Assembly (NCBI GenBank): GCA_013368315.1
Contig: JAACJM010000072.1
Coordinates: 186,001-250,000, forward strand
Source: Tetrapyrgos nigripes
Lineage: Eukaryota; Basidiomycota; Agaricomycetes; Agaricales; Campanellaceae
Length of the DNA stretch: 64,000 nt
Direction: 5' to 3'
Shown here one piece after another: positions 22,966 to 37,659 of the stretch. A program made the translations under genes and the position numbers. The notes under the pieces were generated by a model that saw nothing but the letters and a program-made list of their open reading frames with translations, was not told where the DNA came from and did no database searches. The first letter of the stretch is position 1, and the number at the start of each line of letters is the position of its first letter.

Positions 22966-24909
22966 CTACGGCTCTTCAACAAGGCGCTCAGATGCCACAG
23001 AAACCGCTGTCTTGACAGAAATTTGAATGTTTCCCGATAACATCGTTGCTTTCGTCCTCTCGTCCAGCATGCCCCAATCTGTCCACCAGCCATCGACTTT
23101 GTCTTCTACACAGTATCCCCACATCTCAACGATGTCGACCCACTCTGAAGTATCTGTTCTTGACAGATACGATACACTGTATGGATTAATTCCTGCATCC
23201 CGTCTGGCACGCATCTCACCGTCTCGGAACTCTTGTTCCTCAGATGGTGGCATGGACACGTAATGGAGTCCTCCGCGCTCTTGAACTTGAATGGCTGCAC
23301 TTCTTGACTTCCTTATATCTTCAAAGGCAACCAACAAATCCTCGATTTGCCCCCGGTGCACCAGACGCGAAAACTGTCGAGCTAGGGTCATGCCGTCTTC
23401 AACGGACAGTCCTAATGACTGCGGAGATCCGGACTGAGGATCAATATGAATCAAACAGCAGTCATTCTCCCTTACTGCGTACAGACTCACCGGAAGAGAA
23501 TGTGCCGCATTCCCTACGACGACCAATCTACCGGTCCTCCATTCCTCTAGGATGTCCGAATTTCCGACTGTAACGCAGGTCCAACTTGAAGGCGATGGTG
23601 CAAGTCTGGCCAGCTTGTGAAGACTTCAAAGGTCTCTGTAAGCTGTCAACTACACCATCATTGACTGATACTAACCTGGAACCCGCTCCCTTCAGAACAC
23701 TTTCCCAATCGCGCTGGCCATAAACACATATAACAAAATCCGCACCCTCACCCTTCAGTGATTCTCAGTGAGTGTATCCACCTTGACAACCACAACCAGA
23801 CTTACTGCGTGAAAACCCATCGCACAGCTCTCATTTCCCATCCAAACGAGCATGGATCCCTGCGATGGTTAGTTGTGGTGCTAGTGTGTCTTTCGATGAT
23901 TTGCTCACATATTCACGTTTATACAGGTGCGCAAGGTCCGGATCCTTCAACATTCTCTCCTTTGAGACTATGGTGCTTTTGAGGTGAGGCTGTCAGTCAG
24001 TCTGAACTCGCTGGAACCTTAAGCACTACCTATACATCTGCATGGGTGCAGCGTCTTCTGTTCTTTCCTCCACTGTATGATTGAGCACTAGACGTCGTGT
24101 CAAGCCGCCAATCCCGTCTGCACCCACAATTACATCGCATGTTATGATATCCCCAGAGCTGAGTACCACTTTGCTGTCATATGGGTCCACGTCGACGACT
24201 TTGGAGGAGAAGCAAATCGTCGCCCCGTGCTCCAAAGCCGTCTCGTACAACAGCCTTCGTAAGTCTGCGTACTAAGCACCAAACGGCATCAGCACCAACA
24301 CTAACACAGCAGTCTCTTCTAGACCTATAGAGTGACATGGGTAAACATACCCGTGCAAAGAGAAAATCCCCTTCCAACTCGTTCAGGACTTCATCATGCC
24401 AACGATACTGCCCTAGATATTCTCCCGACTCGACTATATGATCGAACCAATGGTGGACCAGGATTAGCGCGTGAGCACTGAGTGGCGGTCAAAATGACAC
24501 CTTACATAGAATTAAATTGATTCCCTTTGTTCTTGTGGAGATTTGACGGATCTTGTCTTTTAGCCCCCAGCGATAGAGGATCCTAGTCATGTTGGGAGAC
24601 ATCCGACATCCACCTCTGGACTGCAGCCGAGAGCTTCTGGTCAGCGAGAAAGAGAGCAGAAAAGAACAAGATCAACAACACCCACGGTATCATCGAATGC
24701 GCTTTCTTTCTCGAGCACTACGACTCGATGACCAGCTTCGCAAAGTGCTATGGATGCAGATAGACCTGCAATTCCGCCTCCAATGACCACGAATTTGAGC
24801 AAAAGTGACCCATGATTATCAGACACACGTTGATTCTGAAAAGAAAAGAAAGAAAATGAGCAGCCTGGTCGTATTCGTTGGTGTCAGGACTTACCGGCAA
24901 GATTGGCAT
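22966..24909 (-). CDS. FAD-dependent aromatic monooxygenase (salicylate hydroxylase-like)
   Basis: Class A flavoprotein hydroxylase acting on an aromatic or similar substrate with NAD(P)H. Exons: 24895-24909, 24686-24835, 24506-24620, 24351-24433, 24030-24271, 23909-23975, 23806-23859, 23676-23752, 23491-23623, 22966-23433; 1404 nt, 467 aa. Motifs: FAD fold VVIGGGIAGLSASIAL near residue 20; the conserved DG motif VIVGADGIGG; and LVVVGNAAHSLP plus SVEDG for the second FAD site, where GNAAH replaces the usual GDAAH. Exon 1 codes for only five residues. The exon 2/3 junction is the least certain (alternative donor 24682, acceptor 24613). The exon at 23676-23752 joins the next through a 52-bp intron. 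Confidence 0.82.
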
Positions 24910-26630
24910 TGCTCGAAAGGACTCCTAGGGCTGCCTGATTCTATGTGAGGGTTGTAGGTGCTCTTTTTATACCACAGCTTATGTATCACCTATTCCAGTC
25001 TTCAGCCGCCGCCGACGGTAATCCTTACATTCATTGACATTGCATTGTCTCCTGCCTAAACGAGGATGGTCGGAGACAGCTCAAGATAGGTGGTCTGTCA
25101 ACTGCTCCCGATAGGTAGAAATACATTCGACTCGATAGCCTTCCACATACATAGGATACATCGATTTTCTAACGATGTCCGAGTTGGTGAGTGCTTTAAT
25201 CCTATTCAAGACACTAACGGCAGCTTTTTCTGCAAGTCACACTTGAATGTGCCCTCACATTATCCTAGGGCTGGAGTCTACACAGTTTGAAACCAAAATA
25301 CGCGAGTCCGAGTCTAAATAAAATACATGGTAGAGGAGATGCTGTGTGGCGACTGACTACATACCCTCGCCTAAGTAATTAAATATCTTTGAAAGGCAAT
25401 TTCTGACTCGCAGCCTGAGGGTATGCTGGAATGTCAATCGCGCCCAAACTCATCTCGCCACTCCATTCTGACACTCATTGTCTATACAGGCCATTGTATC
25501 TGGTTCAGATAGATTAAGGCAGAAAAACGCATTATCTCCGCCATTCTCTGAAAGTCATCCATCATGGTTAGTGAACTTAAACGCTAAACTTTCTTGAGCC
25601 ACTACCTAACTCTTTACGAGTAGATCGATTAGTGCAGTCAACTGAACCAGTCATTTGGGGACAAATGACGATCTTTGGGGTGGAGGAGTCTCCTGAGTCC
25701 AGATAAAGTGAGCTCTGTTCATGCCTCGTCCACATTGTCGACAGCTTGCTGGGGATAGCTCCCGTCTGTTAACAACGCAAAAGCGATTTCATCAGTATTT
25801 TGACAACTTACTGGTACCAGTCTACCAAAAAAACCAAAACCAGTCAACCATTCACCAGCCAACCAACCGAAATTTTCTTTCTACCAGTAGAGTATGTATA
25901 ATGAGAATGGTGAGTGAGCAGGACATCATGTATGATGCCCGCTTGACATCGCTTATGGCATTACTGGCAGGGTTCCTGATGTCGATCAATGTCCCGAAAT
26001 TATTGCCGCTGTTGCCAGGGACGATGATCGGTGCCTAACCGATGCTTTACCGACGCCTCCGACCACCGCCCGACACGTTGGACTCGGAGTTAACCAAAAT
26101 ACTCCTCTTATATCCCGGGACCTTTCTTTACCTTCTGCAAAAGTAAAACCCTTATAATCGTATTAGTGCTCAGTTGTGAGTTCTACCTGTGAATCAGTTA
26201 ACCAGTAATCTGTCAAAACACTGATGTTCAAGGTAGCGAGCGTACCTGTTGTTTTTTCTGGGCGATGCTCATCAACGTTGATGACCAGTTCTGACTATAG
26301 AAAACAACTTGAAATAGAAAGGGTTTCATCGAGCAGCGCGCAGACAGTGCTCACTCACATCTGTCAACCATACTATCCGACTTTGGCTCTAGCCTCTGAT
26401 GTTTTGCTAGAATTTCATCCATGTAGTCGTGCGCTCTTTTCGCGATTTTCTCCCGTATGGGCTCCGAATGCAGATGTACGAAAAGAGAACTGGTAATGCT
26501 GTAGCTATCATGATTGCAATGCCAAAAGAGTGTACCATAAGGCTTGTATGCTGAATTTTACTCGACTCGGGAACAAAGAAAAAAAATCTCACACTCACTA
26601 ATAGGGTTCATGGTACCACTAGTACTACTA

Positions 26631-27393
26631 CAGTAGAAGATCTCATAATGCATAACTCCGGGAAGGCCTTTTCTCAGAAAAAATTATGCATTATGAAGTC
26701 GTATGCACGACCAAAAGTAACGTATATGTCACGTGACTGTAATATACCCTAATTTGGAAGGTGGGGTTTAGGGCCTGCTGTCGTCGCCGTCGTCGTTGTT
26801 CCCTAGAACTACGCACCACCTATAAACCTATCTAATGTAGACTGTTTTAAAGAAGCGGACCTCTTCTTGTTATAAGTACCCCTCACCTTCCTCATGCCTT
26901 GTACCAGGCTCAAAGCAAAGCCTGGGTCCAGATGCTCATTGCCCAGACAGACATCCTCAAGTTGACGGCAGAGCTCTATGACTTCTGCGGGAGTATAGAC
27001 CTTTTCATCCTTCTTCTCAACCTCAACCTCCTCCTCCTCCTCCTCCTCCTCCTCCACTGGCAATGGTCGGAACGGTCTGCTCTGCACTAAGGAGCCCCAA
27101 AAAATTTAAACCATGAAAATCCTTGTTGTTCTAAGCGTAGAAGAGCCCCAAAAGGTCCTTTGCATACTTCTGACTGTGTTTCATCTTTCGCTAGCCTCAC
27201 GCCGTCGTTTTAAAACTGTATTACATGGCTATCTAATGGTGCATAACCCCAGACTTTCTTATGCATAAGGAGATTCCCATATAAATCCTTAATGCATGCA
27301 TAATTTACCCTTACCGAACTCGGGACGAGCCTCAGTCCATGCATTATGAGATCATATGCATAGATAGATTATGCATTATGAGAACTTCTACTG
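26631..27393. mobile_element. Deleted pogo/mariner-type element with 26-bp inverted repeats
   Basis: 763 bp bounded by inverted repeats: CAGTAGAAG(A/T)TCTCATAATGCATAA at the left end and, in reverse complement, at the right, differing at one position over the first 25 bases. Both ends are flanked by TA, the target duplication of Tc1/mariner/pogo elements. ATGCATAA words recur inside near both ends. A minus-strand frame (26809-27087) ends KQSTLDRFIGGA, like the tails of fungal pogo-type DDE transposases. The catalytic region is absent, so this is a non-autonomous deletion derivative. Confidence 0.8.
26809..27087 (-). pseudogene. C-terminal remnant of pogo-type transposase
   Basis: 92-codon open frame inside the inverted-repeat element. 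It starts with a basic and Pro-rich bit, then a run of about ten Glu coded by a GAG microsatellite (27029-27053 on the plus strand). Next comes a helix-like part (EVIELCRQLEDVC), and the tail KKRSASLKQSTLDRF resembles the end of fungal pogo/Fot-type transposases. There is no DDE triad and no DNA-binding domain. Family assignment rests mainly on the tail, the TIRs and the TA sites. Confidence 0.5.
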
Positions 27394-28533
27394 TATATCA
27401 CATTGTCTTGTTGGTGGCGTAGGCCAAGTTATGAATAACGGATCGCTCCTTCAATCTCGTCAATGTCCTGTAAGGAGGAGTCTGCCTTGTCCCTCTCGAT
27501 GGGCGCAGCACTGTTCCCTCGATCACTACTCAGGTCCATAGTGTTTAATTTCCCAAATTCTACGTATCTCCACACCGTGCTCTGCTTCGAGCCCAAAAAT
27601 GAAGTGTGGCGCAATATGTCCACGCGTTATGTATGTACCTGTTGGCAATTAACAAGGACCCGTAACCCTCAATCAGCCTGCCACTTTCATTCAGTCTAGA
27701 AAGGACTGCGAACCTTGATCAAAGGCACAAATCGCAAATACTTATTGTCTGCAACGTGATCATGTCAATGACTAGGATAGGAAAGTGCTCTGGGAGAGCG
27801 ATGATGGCATGCAGCCAACTCTGGCTGTACTAGTTGAATGACCTCGAGGTAGTCAAGGGATAGCAAGAATCTAAAGCTAAAGGCTAAATCGTAAGCACAT
27901 AAAGGACAGGTTAATGTTTTCCTCTACAGGACGTAAATCCTACTTGCTAACTTTTCTCGCCGGCGGTTGCGGGACCCTTAGTCTGGTGGCAAATAGCGAG
28001 GTACCGAGCACAGAGTCTGCTTAGAGGAGATTAGGTAGCAAATTAATCATATTGACAGGTACATAAATTTTGGGAAATAGAGACACTTCGGAAAATCTCG
28101 GACCCGTCATCAGCATAAGCCTAGTTTTATTTGCGTTTGGGCAGGTTGCGTCCCGCAGTCACAGAGCTGTCATTGACAACCTCAGACTCTCCCTGCAGTC
28201 TCAGCCGACGAGCTAGGTATACTTCCCGGGAGTACAGGCGAGTCGGCGCACACCTCGTTCCAGGATTCTCCAAACACGCTTATTAGTACCGGTTCCCCTC
28301 TTCGACAATCTGGGTATCACTATCGCAGTGCATTGATAAGATAAAGACTTTTAAAGACAAACTAGATTGTAAGTCTTGGAAAGGAAGTCCTGATGGTACA
28401 CAACGTTATTTCATTTCTTTTGCTTCGCTTCTTCCAAAATTCAAACCCCGCGAATAAATATACGCTTTTCTTCCCGAGCTCGTCCTTCCCACGACTGTCT
28501 TCTGCACCGAAGACATTATAAATTTGAGACCAG

Positions 28534-30639
<2,106 letters not shown>

Positions 30640-31134
30640 CGCAAAGGAGTTTTGATCTGCAAATTCGATTTCTTCGACCTTTTAAACGCTCCGAAGATCA
30701 TGCAATGGCGTGCTTCCAACAAAATCACGCAATCTTTAGCGTATATCGATCTTCCATTTTTGGTAACATCACTTCCAGGAGGTGCGGGTCATGGGTTGTA
30801 GGCAAGTCGTAGGTAAATCGTAAGTAGCTTGTCCTTTCCAAGGTCAACCTCGGAGTGGTGTAATCTATCTATTAATCATTCTGCCTGAAAGTGTGCCGGT
30901 AGTCGAATCGAAGACTTGGAGGAGGAGGTTGTGCAATTGCAATTTAAGGTGGAATTGTCGTCATCGTCGCACCAGGACGAGTCTCGGAAGTACACTGTAA
31001 TCCTAATTTGATATTATAGCTAGAAACGTAGACTGTCCTAGTGGTCCCAGCCCGGGTAATAGAATTCTCCTCCTCCTCCTCCTCCTCCTAGCAAATACAA
31101 GAAAATCCCAAGAAGAAACAGACCCCATACAGAC
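30640..31134. other. Spacer with (CTC)n microsatellite
   Basis: Upstream region of MET17 and downstream flank of the broken F-box gene. A CTC-repeat lies at about 31068-31089. The part from about 30880 is similar to the flank of the second F-box copy (about 62100-62230, for example the word GTCGAATCGAAGA), so the duplication includes 3' flank. Confidence 0.6.
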
Positions 31135-32700
31135 CTAGGTCTGAGAGCTGGGCAAAACGACGCTCCCTCTGCGATAGGCCTTTATAATCTCCAACTCCTC
31201 CTTCACCTTCTTCCATGCTACATTACTGCGCTCCTCGTTGTATGGTTCCCTGACGTCAAATTGGCAATCCGATGGTAGAATTCGGCCCATGATCATGGAA
31301 ACCACTCTACTCCAGGCGGGGTCAAGCCTCGAGTAGCCGAGATCGAGATGGTCGAGATGCCGGAAGCTGTTCAGTGTGTCCAGCAAATCGGACGAATTGT
31401 TCCCAGCAATGGGGAAGGTAGGGATTATCTGGATTTTAAGGATTCGGAGTTGGAGAGCGTGCTCTGCCAGGTTGAGTAACCCTTTTAGAGTGGGAAAACT
31501 GTCAGGTTCGTCATAAGGAAGAGCTTTGAAAACTTTTAGAGAGGTAGACAGCGTCCTAAGAAAGTTAGGTCGTCGTCTGTGATGGATGGTCCAATTGCGT
31601 CCGTCAGGTCGATTGAAAGAATGCTCCTGAACTGTAAAATTGGACGGACGGTATCGAACCCAATGAGTTCTCTTATGGGGCCAAAGGCAATGTCTTGGAG
31701 CTTCGGAAATGTCCCTAACAATCCAAACAGCTTTTGGCATTCCATGGGTCAACCGGATATCCAATCAGAGCCATGGGTGTCCAGTTTGAATATGGTCAGT
31801 TCCGGCATTAGATGACCTTCCAGTAGGTTGGTAAGCGCTTGAACACTACTGTCGGGTACTTCCAGGCGTCGGAGAGATGGAAAGGATACAGAGTCAGAGG
31901 AAGGTCGGAAGGTCAGCACGTCAAAGCACAGTATCGACTCCAAGTTTGGACAGCTGCAGTGCCGTGCGGCTTCCCTGAAAATGACAGAGAAGTCACAGTC
32001 CCAGACATCTAGGTAGCCCAGGAGCTCGAGCTTCACTAGGCCGGGGAAAAGGCTGAAGGAGGCGGCTATGGCATCAGCGTATACTTGTGGAGTCTCAACT
32101 TCACGCCAAAGATTGAGTGAGAGTGAGATTAAATGGCGCAAACATCTGCCTGCTTCTTTCAAAATGGAGGTGAAAAGAGATGTTAAACTGTTGATCTCGC
32201 CATATCCGAAACTTTCGAATAAAAATGAATCAACCTGTTGGTGGAAGAATTCGACCAATATCTCCACGCATCTTGGATATTCAGTGTCCACTATCACTTT
32301 CAATCGACGGAGCTTCGGGAAGAGAATGGATGACAAGTCTGACCGGATGCCAACCATCGTGTTCAAGAGAGGAAGATAATTCCTGACCTAACAAAAGAAG
32401 GCAGTCAAAACTCTAGCTTGTACACTTGATAGGAAGTCAACCACCAAAAACAAAACGTACCAGCATTGCACTCACAGGGTTCCTCCTCCTTATGGTCCCC
32501 AAAAACATCGCGATGGACTCTATGCTGTCGAGACTTTCCCATAATAAGTTCAGCGCGTCATTTTGCCAATCAGAGCAGACCAGGGCGCAGGAACGGAGAT
32601 CACTCCGTCGCTGCTTTGCCGAGGTATCGGAAGATAGTTGAAAGAATATTTGCCCACGCAATTCTGGAAGCATCGGCACGTTGTGTGTGAAGTTGGCCAT
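31135..32700 (-). pseudogene. F-box/LRR protein gene, copy 1 (nonsense and frameshift)
   Basis: Exon 1 (32461-32700) holds an F-box-like domain: VPMLPELRGQIFFQLSSD, then CALVCSDWQNDALNLLWESL. Exon 2 runs from 32387. The LRR-like frame meets TGA at 31749-31751, where the second copy (62268-64000) has a serine codon. Homology continues beyond it (LFGLLGTFPKLQDIAFGP), then shifts frame at about 31541-31546, where one base is missing relative to copy 2, and ends PSSQT at 31135. The intact product would be about 500 aa. As read, the protein would stop after about 292 aa, keeping the F-box and losing about half the LRR region. It may be a pseudogene or a shortened protein. Confidence 0.75.
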
Positions 32701-33919
32701 CCAGAAATCAAGAGTAAAGTATCGCAGCAAGACGGTAGATGTAGACGCGTTTAGTGGCGGAGCGAAAACGGTCAATAGCAATTTGAAAGGCCGTAGGTAC
32801 ACAGACGTAAACAAAAACCTGCCGACAACTCTCGAGGCGCAGAATTCGATTCAATATTCAAATATTGTGAAACTTTCTTAGATCTGACAGGGCCTGTCTC
32901 CTCCAAAGACACGTCGCCTCGGCAATATATCTTCGCGTTGTCTATCCCATATCTATGGCAGCCCAAAAGCCCCAAAGACCACTCCAATACCTTAATGTCA
33001 ATACCCCCCGACATTTACCTTGATAATGACGCCGAGGGAAGTGACGTGTTCAGGATACCAACAGTGTCCCCCGAAATCTGGCCCTCAGTTCTACTACTTT
33101 TTCACCTCGATCTGGAGAGCTGTTATGACCTTCTCGTCGCTTTATCGTGCGTTCATTCGCGTTTTGCATGGTTTTGGGCACATAGCCGATGAGAGGGCAC
33201 AATGTGTGAGATGGAATAGAGAGCAGAAGGTGTATGAGCATCTGTGTGCTGGATGAGCTAGGTGGGGTGGTCTTGCTGGTTAGTTTGGTTGATGATAGCG
33301 TGGTTGAGCAGTTCTGGGGAGAGTGATCATTGATGAGAGTATATTGGTCAATGTCGCTGCTGTTAGTAGTTCGAAGGATGACCGGAGAATGGGAGTGATT
33401 GTCGTGCAGATGTAGTGGAGCATGGTGGGTGGAGAAGCTTGAGATTGGTCCAAGTGTCCGTTGACTTGGCTGGGAACGTCACTAGGCACGATCATTTGGA
33501 AACACTGGGTGACAGATGGGGTCTAGCAACCCAAACTGAGTGCATTCTGTAAGAGCGTATGTTCCCTTTTCGCAACGAAAGCGCTTCTCTGGTACTTCTT
33601 GATGGTCCCGCAAGTCTGTGACCTGAGACTTGATGACGCTTGCCTAGTTACAAGTAAATATCTTGCTTGAATATGTCTCCGTAGGGAAATGCTGATTTTT
33701 TTTTTGTGACTGCCCGGCATGGCACGTCTTCGTTTCAAGAAGGCCAGGAGAAGTATGCATTAGAGATGGTGATGAACACCATGAGAACTACGCTTCAAAA
33801 TTCTATGCCAATTTGCTGGGAGACGTTGGTCAGAGCGCAGGTAACAGGGAAAGAGCTAAAGAGGGACGTACCATTGAACCGGTTACAACTTAGTGCTACG
33901 AGGACGACACGCTCTGGAG
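32701..33919. other. Gene-free stretch with F-box-like fragment
   Basis: A plus-strand open stretch around 32880-33192 contains TVSPEIWPSVLLLFHLDLES, which resembles the first helices of an F-box domain, but no start, splice sites or continuation support a gene. Otherwise nothing seen. Confidence 0.3.
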
Positions 33920-36900
33920 CTGGGCTAGTCACGCATATCCCGTCACCGTCGTAATGGCATTTTGAAGAACACCTTTAGATGTCGTGTATTCGTAGTTGGG
34001 GTAGCTGAAAGCTCTTGTCTATACCATGAAGTCGCTGGCTCAGCTCAACCAAGGGCCTCGCGTATTGAAAAAGTTGACAAACTTGAAGTAAAGCTCACGT
34101 TTGTGTTAGGTGCAAGCCTCACTAGCATCGGCGGCTATGTGTATGACTGTATACGGTCAAGCTGAAAGCAAATCGCCACATGTATGTGAATCAGACTTGA
34201 CCGAGAGACCCTGCAAAATAAGTTACTATTACTAACGCACGTACTGACGGAAGGCTTGTCGCGGTTCTCTCTTGTCCAGCCGGTACGGCGTTCAACACAG
34301 CAGCAAGTAAACAAGTCTCGCTGATATATAATCTTTTGGAAACCCCCAAAAAGTCGAGACGATATAAATAATAAGAGGGCAGGCATTCTGGTGTTGGAAT
34401 CCGGAGAGAAGAGCAGCCCAATTCGATCAAAGTCACTACAGGATTTCATTCCTGCGCATTTCGGTGCAAATGAGAGTAAACTGAGGTCTTGAAGGCAGAT
34501 TTCGGAGACTTGAAGACTCGCGGAAGGGAGACCAAAAGAATTGTTTGCAAATATGGGTGGTAAAATTCCAATTTGCAAGCGGGTGATTTTCTTCCCAACC
34601 ACCACCGACGTCAGTTACCCTCTCTCTTCTACACCTACAAATCAACATGAGATCGTCTATGGTGGTACACTGTTGGCGTATTTCCAGCCTAGGAAGCTAA
34701 AACCCTCCAGCAAACGACATAAATCGAAAACCATGAATCATTTCAGCCAAATCATTTTCCAGCTCTCGAGAACAATTAATCGTCCAGCGAAATCCAGCCA
34801 GGTCCACAGTATCCTGGAGAGGCCATCTATATTGCCTCGTTCGTTCTTCAAGCAGTACAACGCCAACTTCGATAATCCACTGTTTTCGTTATCGTGACAC
34901 GCCAGAGTCTAACTAGAAGCTTGTCGTACCAAAAGCATCGAACATTTTTCCAGTCATTTCCGTGCTCTATTTCTCCAGCCAGAGGTTCACATCGAGCAAT
35001 CTTTGGCCTAGTCCGACATCATTAAAGAAGCCGTCCTATTCCCCATACACATGCATCTGGCTGGAGGCAGTCGTTTCCAAGAGGCCAATTCGTCCAAATT
35101 TCTCGATTTCCATGGGGTTTGTGGAAAGTTGGTGGCTGACTAGGTATGTCGCAGTCAAACTCTTTTAATGACCAGCTCTAACCATAAAGGTGCTCTTGAT
35201 AGAGCTATATGTTGCTGATGCTCTCAAAGGGCCACATCACACATGTAGAGGTCGTGCTAGTATCATCGGCTGGCTCTTCGTCCGACAGCCTGGAACTGTG
35301 CCGGGATATGGGCGTCTGGCTTGCTCTTGTCCTCGTTCTTGAGTTTGAGCTTGCTATGCTGGCCTTGATGCACACCATGCGGGATTGGGAAGCTTTTCAA
35401 ACACTCTGCAATCATTTTTTCCTCATCATCGTCGAAGATGAGGTCGAATCTGCGCATGCGTCCGAGTCATTTTTGAGAGTCAGACGTGACACGTCACGTA
35501 CCACGTGATATTGTGACTGACGTGTTTTGGGGCGAAATACCCGGGAAAAGAGGGGAGTTGGGCAACGATAGAGGACATAAACGGGGAATTTGGTATTTTG
35601 AAGGGGGTTTGAAGCAGGTTTGTTCGTTCGATGGGCTGTAGAAGGATTCTCGCGATCTAGAGGCGCCAACTTTAAGTTTGACGATCCTGGCAGTGTCCTG
35701 GTGACTCCTTGTACGGCAGGTCCTGTACCACCTTCCAGGCTAGGACGGAAGCACCAGGTCATCGCTCACCGATCTGTCCGTGTATCCCAGCGCCGGTCCT
35801 TTTTCGAACCGTTCGCAAGCCAGGAGGTTTAGGGAGGCATTGCTGTCTCCTATCCTAGCGTTGTATGCGAGATGCACTTCTCAGCTTTTTTTTGAGCGTC
35901 GTCGGGCCATATTTCATCTATGTGTCGCTTCGTTCTGGGGCGCTCGTAAATGAACCTGTGAAGATTGGAGACAGGTTGTCATTGAGCAGCAGTACGAAAG
36001 GATTCAGGAGTGTCGAAGGATTAACAGAAGGGAGACGTAGATTTAGGTGTGTTCTGTCTGTTCATATTTACCGAACCCAATCTCACACTCCCTCATTTTC
36101 ATCCTTCTTTTCCGCTAATCATGTCCTCCAACTCTCGCCCTTCCTCAACTCAATCATCTCAAGGCCCTACCTATCCCTTTGCCATTGGACGACTGCTTCT
36201 CACAAGACCTGTTATGAAGCTGTCAACACCCTCAAATTCCAGAGAGCTTATGCTTCGTACTCTATCCCAGATGCACCGTCCCCTCCGCAAGTGTCATCCC
36301 TACAAACGAACTCGCTACACCTCGTCGCATGCCAGTATCGAAGTATGTAGCAAAATTCTTGGTCGTCTCGGTAAAGCTGACCTGCGTCCTCACACAACAG
36401 CCTCAGCAACCTTTGCAGGACGATATCCGTAGATTTTTGGAGGCAGTGCGTCCACCCATCTACATTTACTTTAGCTGGTGCTAATTATCTTAGATTGCCG
36501 TTCTTGCAAGAAACGATCAGCAGAAACATGATATCCCCGAACCTCAACCGTGGTACGTCACGGTTTTCGTGAGTCCTGCGATGCGTTTCTTGTGGACTGG
36601 ACTGATGCCGTTTTCACTATCAGGACTTTTTCGTCGCAGTCCCAATGAAGGTTAGAGAGAGTCGTGCTGTCCAATTCATTTTTCCCGCTGCCAACAACCA
36701 ATGAAGATTTCACAAAACTATACCTGCCTGTGAGCGCTAAATGTTTATTTGCATCCCAACTGGTCCTTAATCTTTTTGCATACAACATCATGCCTCTTTT
36801 CGATTTAAACCAACCAAAATGCTGTTTATACTGTATCATATTGTTGTCTCGCTGTCCCTTCGGTGCCTTGTTATCGTATAATCTCTTGGATTTACTCGCT

Positions 36901-37230
36901 GTCGTTACCAGCATCTCTACACTAGTCTACGCCGGCAAATTGCATGAAAAATGCGTTTCCTTACTCATTTCGTGCTCTCGGTCATCAGATGCATACTATC
37001 TTGTATATATTTCCCCAAGGTCTATTCAAACTTCAATCTCTGGACCTTTTTGAGTGTTTTAGCTGACTACGGCTCAGTAGCACTACAGCACCCATCATCT
37101 ACCTGCTGCTACACGATCTCGACTTGACTTGTACATACCTATCCGTCATAACGATGTATGATACGCCATAGACCTCGAACCCTTTGGCAATAAATACATG
37201 TTATCCTTATATTGGCTGGAGCTCTCGATA
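33920..37230. repeat. Segmental duplication, copy A (about 3.3 kb)
   Basis: Diverged but collinear with 40290-43590, in the same orientation. Shared blocks include GTGCAAGCCTCACTAGCATC (34111 and about 40480), AATTCCAATTTGCAAGCG (about 34563, with one change in copy B), GAGATGCACT (near 35870 and 42166) and the small gene near 36121. The 5' two-thirds has no convincing gene in either copy. Boundaries are approximate, judged by eye. Confidence 0.75.
36121..36704 (+). CDS. Small conserved protein of unknown function, copy A
   Basis: I do not recognise this family. Model: 36121-36342, 36401-36445, 36494-36568, 36624-36704; 423 nt, 140 aa, basic, no signal peptide or membrane segment. Support comes from the duplicated copy at 42454: introns lie at the same places, phases are kept, and in the last two exons most differences between copies fall at third codon positions. 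The end is well marked (IPEPQPWYVTVF, then FFVAVPMKVRESRAVQFIF). The first exon is uncertain. In its second half the difference pattern fits another frame better (reading SHKTCYEAVNTLKFQRAYAS), which could join the same next exon through a donor near 36287. No start for that frame is visible. Confidence 0.55.
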
Positions 37231-37659
37231 ACCCACGAAGGAGGCTCACTCACAAACCACTGCTGAGATTGTGCTGACCGACTATATCTGGTTTTGAAAG
37301 GATTTTTGCCATCGCTGGGGATACCACTTTTCAGAGCTTACCGTTTGTTTTCGGTCTGATCAGCTGTGTCAACCACGACTTGCTGGTCTGATACTGTGCT
37401 TCAGTATTCCTCTCTATTCCTGTCTAAGTTAAGACTTACGTGATAGAAGTCTGCGACCCAACTTGCTCAGAAACTGCATACCACTTGCACTCGTCACTAT
37501 ATCTACACGAATCAAGCTTTGTGTATTGCGGAACTGCGTCGGCAGATACTTTCTCACTTGGCTTCAAGGACCTCGGGGAAGAAAAAGGTGCGTGTGGGTA
37601 AATAAGGAGACGAGTTAGTCTAGCAGAAAACTTCAATAGCAGCACTACATCGCCAATAT
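37231..37659. other. Gene-free stretch
   Basis: Between the duplicated segment and the 3' end of the SDR gene. Nothing supportable seen. Confidence 0.5.

Larger units (their letters stand above)
24910..28533. other. Gene-poor 3.6 kb region with decayed transposon
   Basis: Apart from the inverted-repeat element at 26631-27393 I see no supportable gene. A minus-strand frame at 27429-27623 gives 64 residues that could be a gene tail, but nothing upstream joins it. The AT-rich stretch around 25800-25880 has CCA/ACC-rich words without coding pattern. Confidence 0.5.

Noticed and set aside
35865..36350. 161-codon open frame overlapping the small gene of duplicated segment A
   Set aside because: Its first 70 codons show no protein-level conservation in segment B, where the match starts only near the small gene. 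Only its 3' part (discussed as an alternative frame) is of interest.
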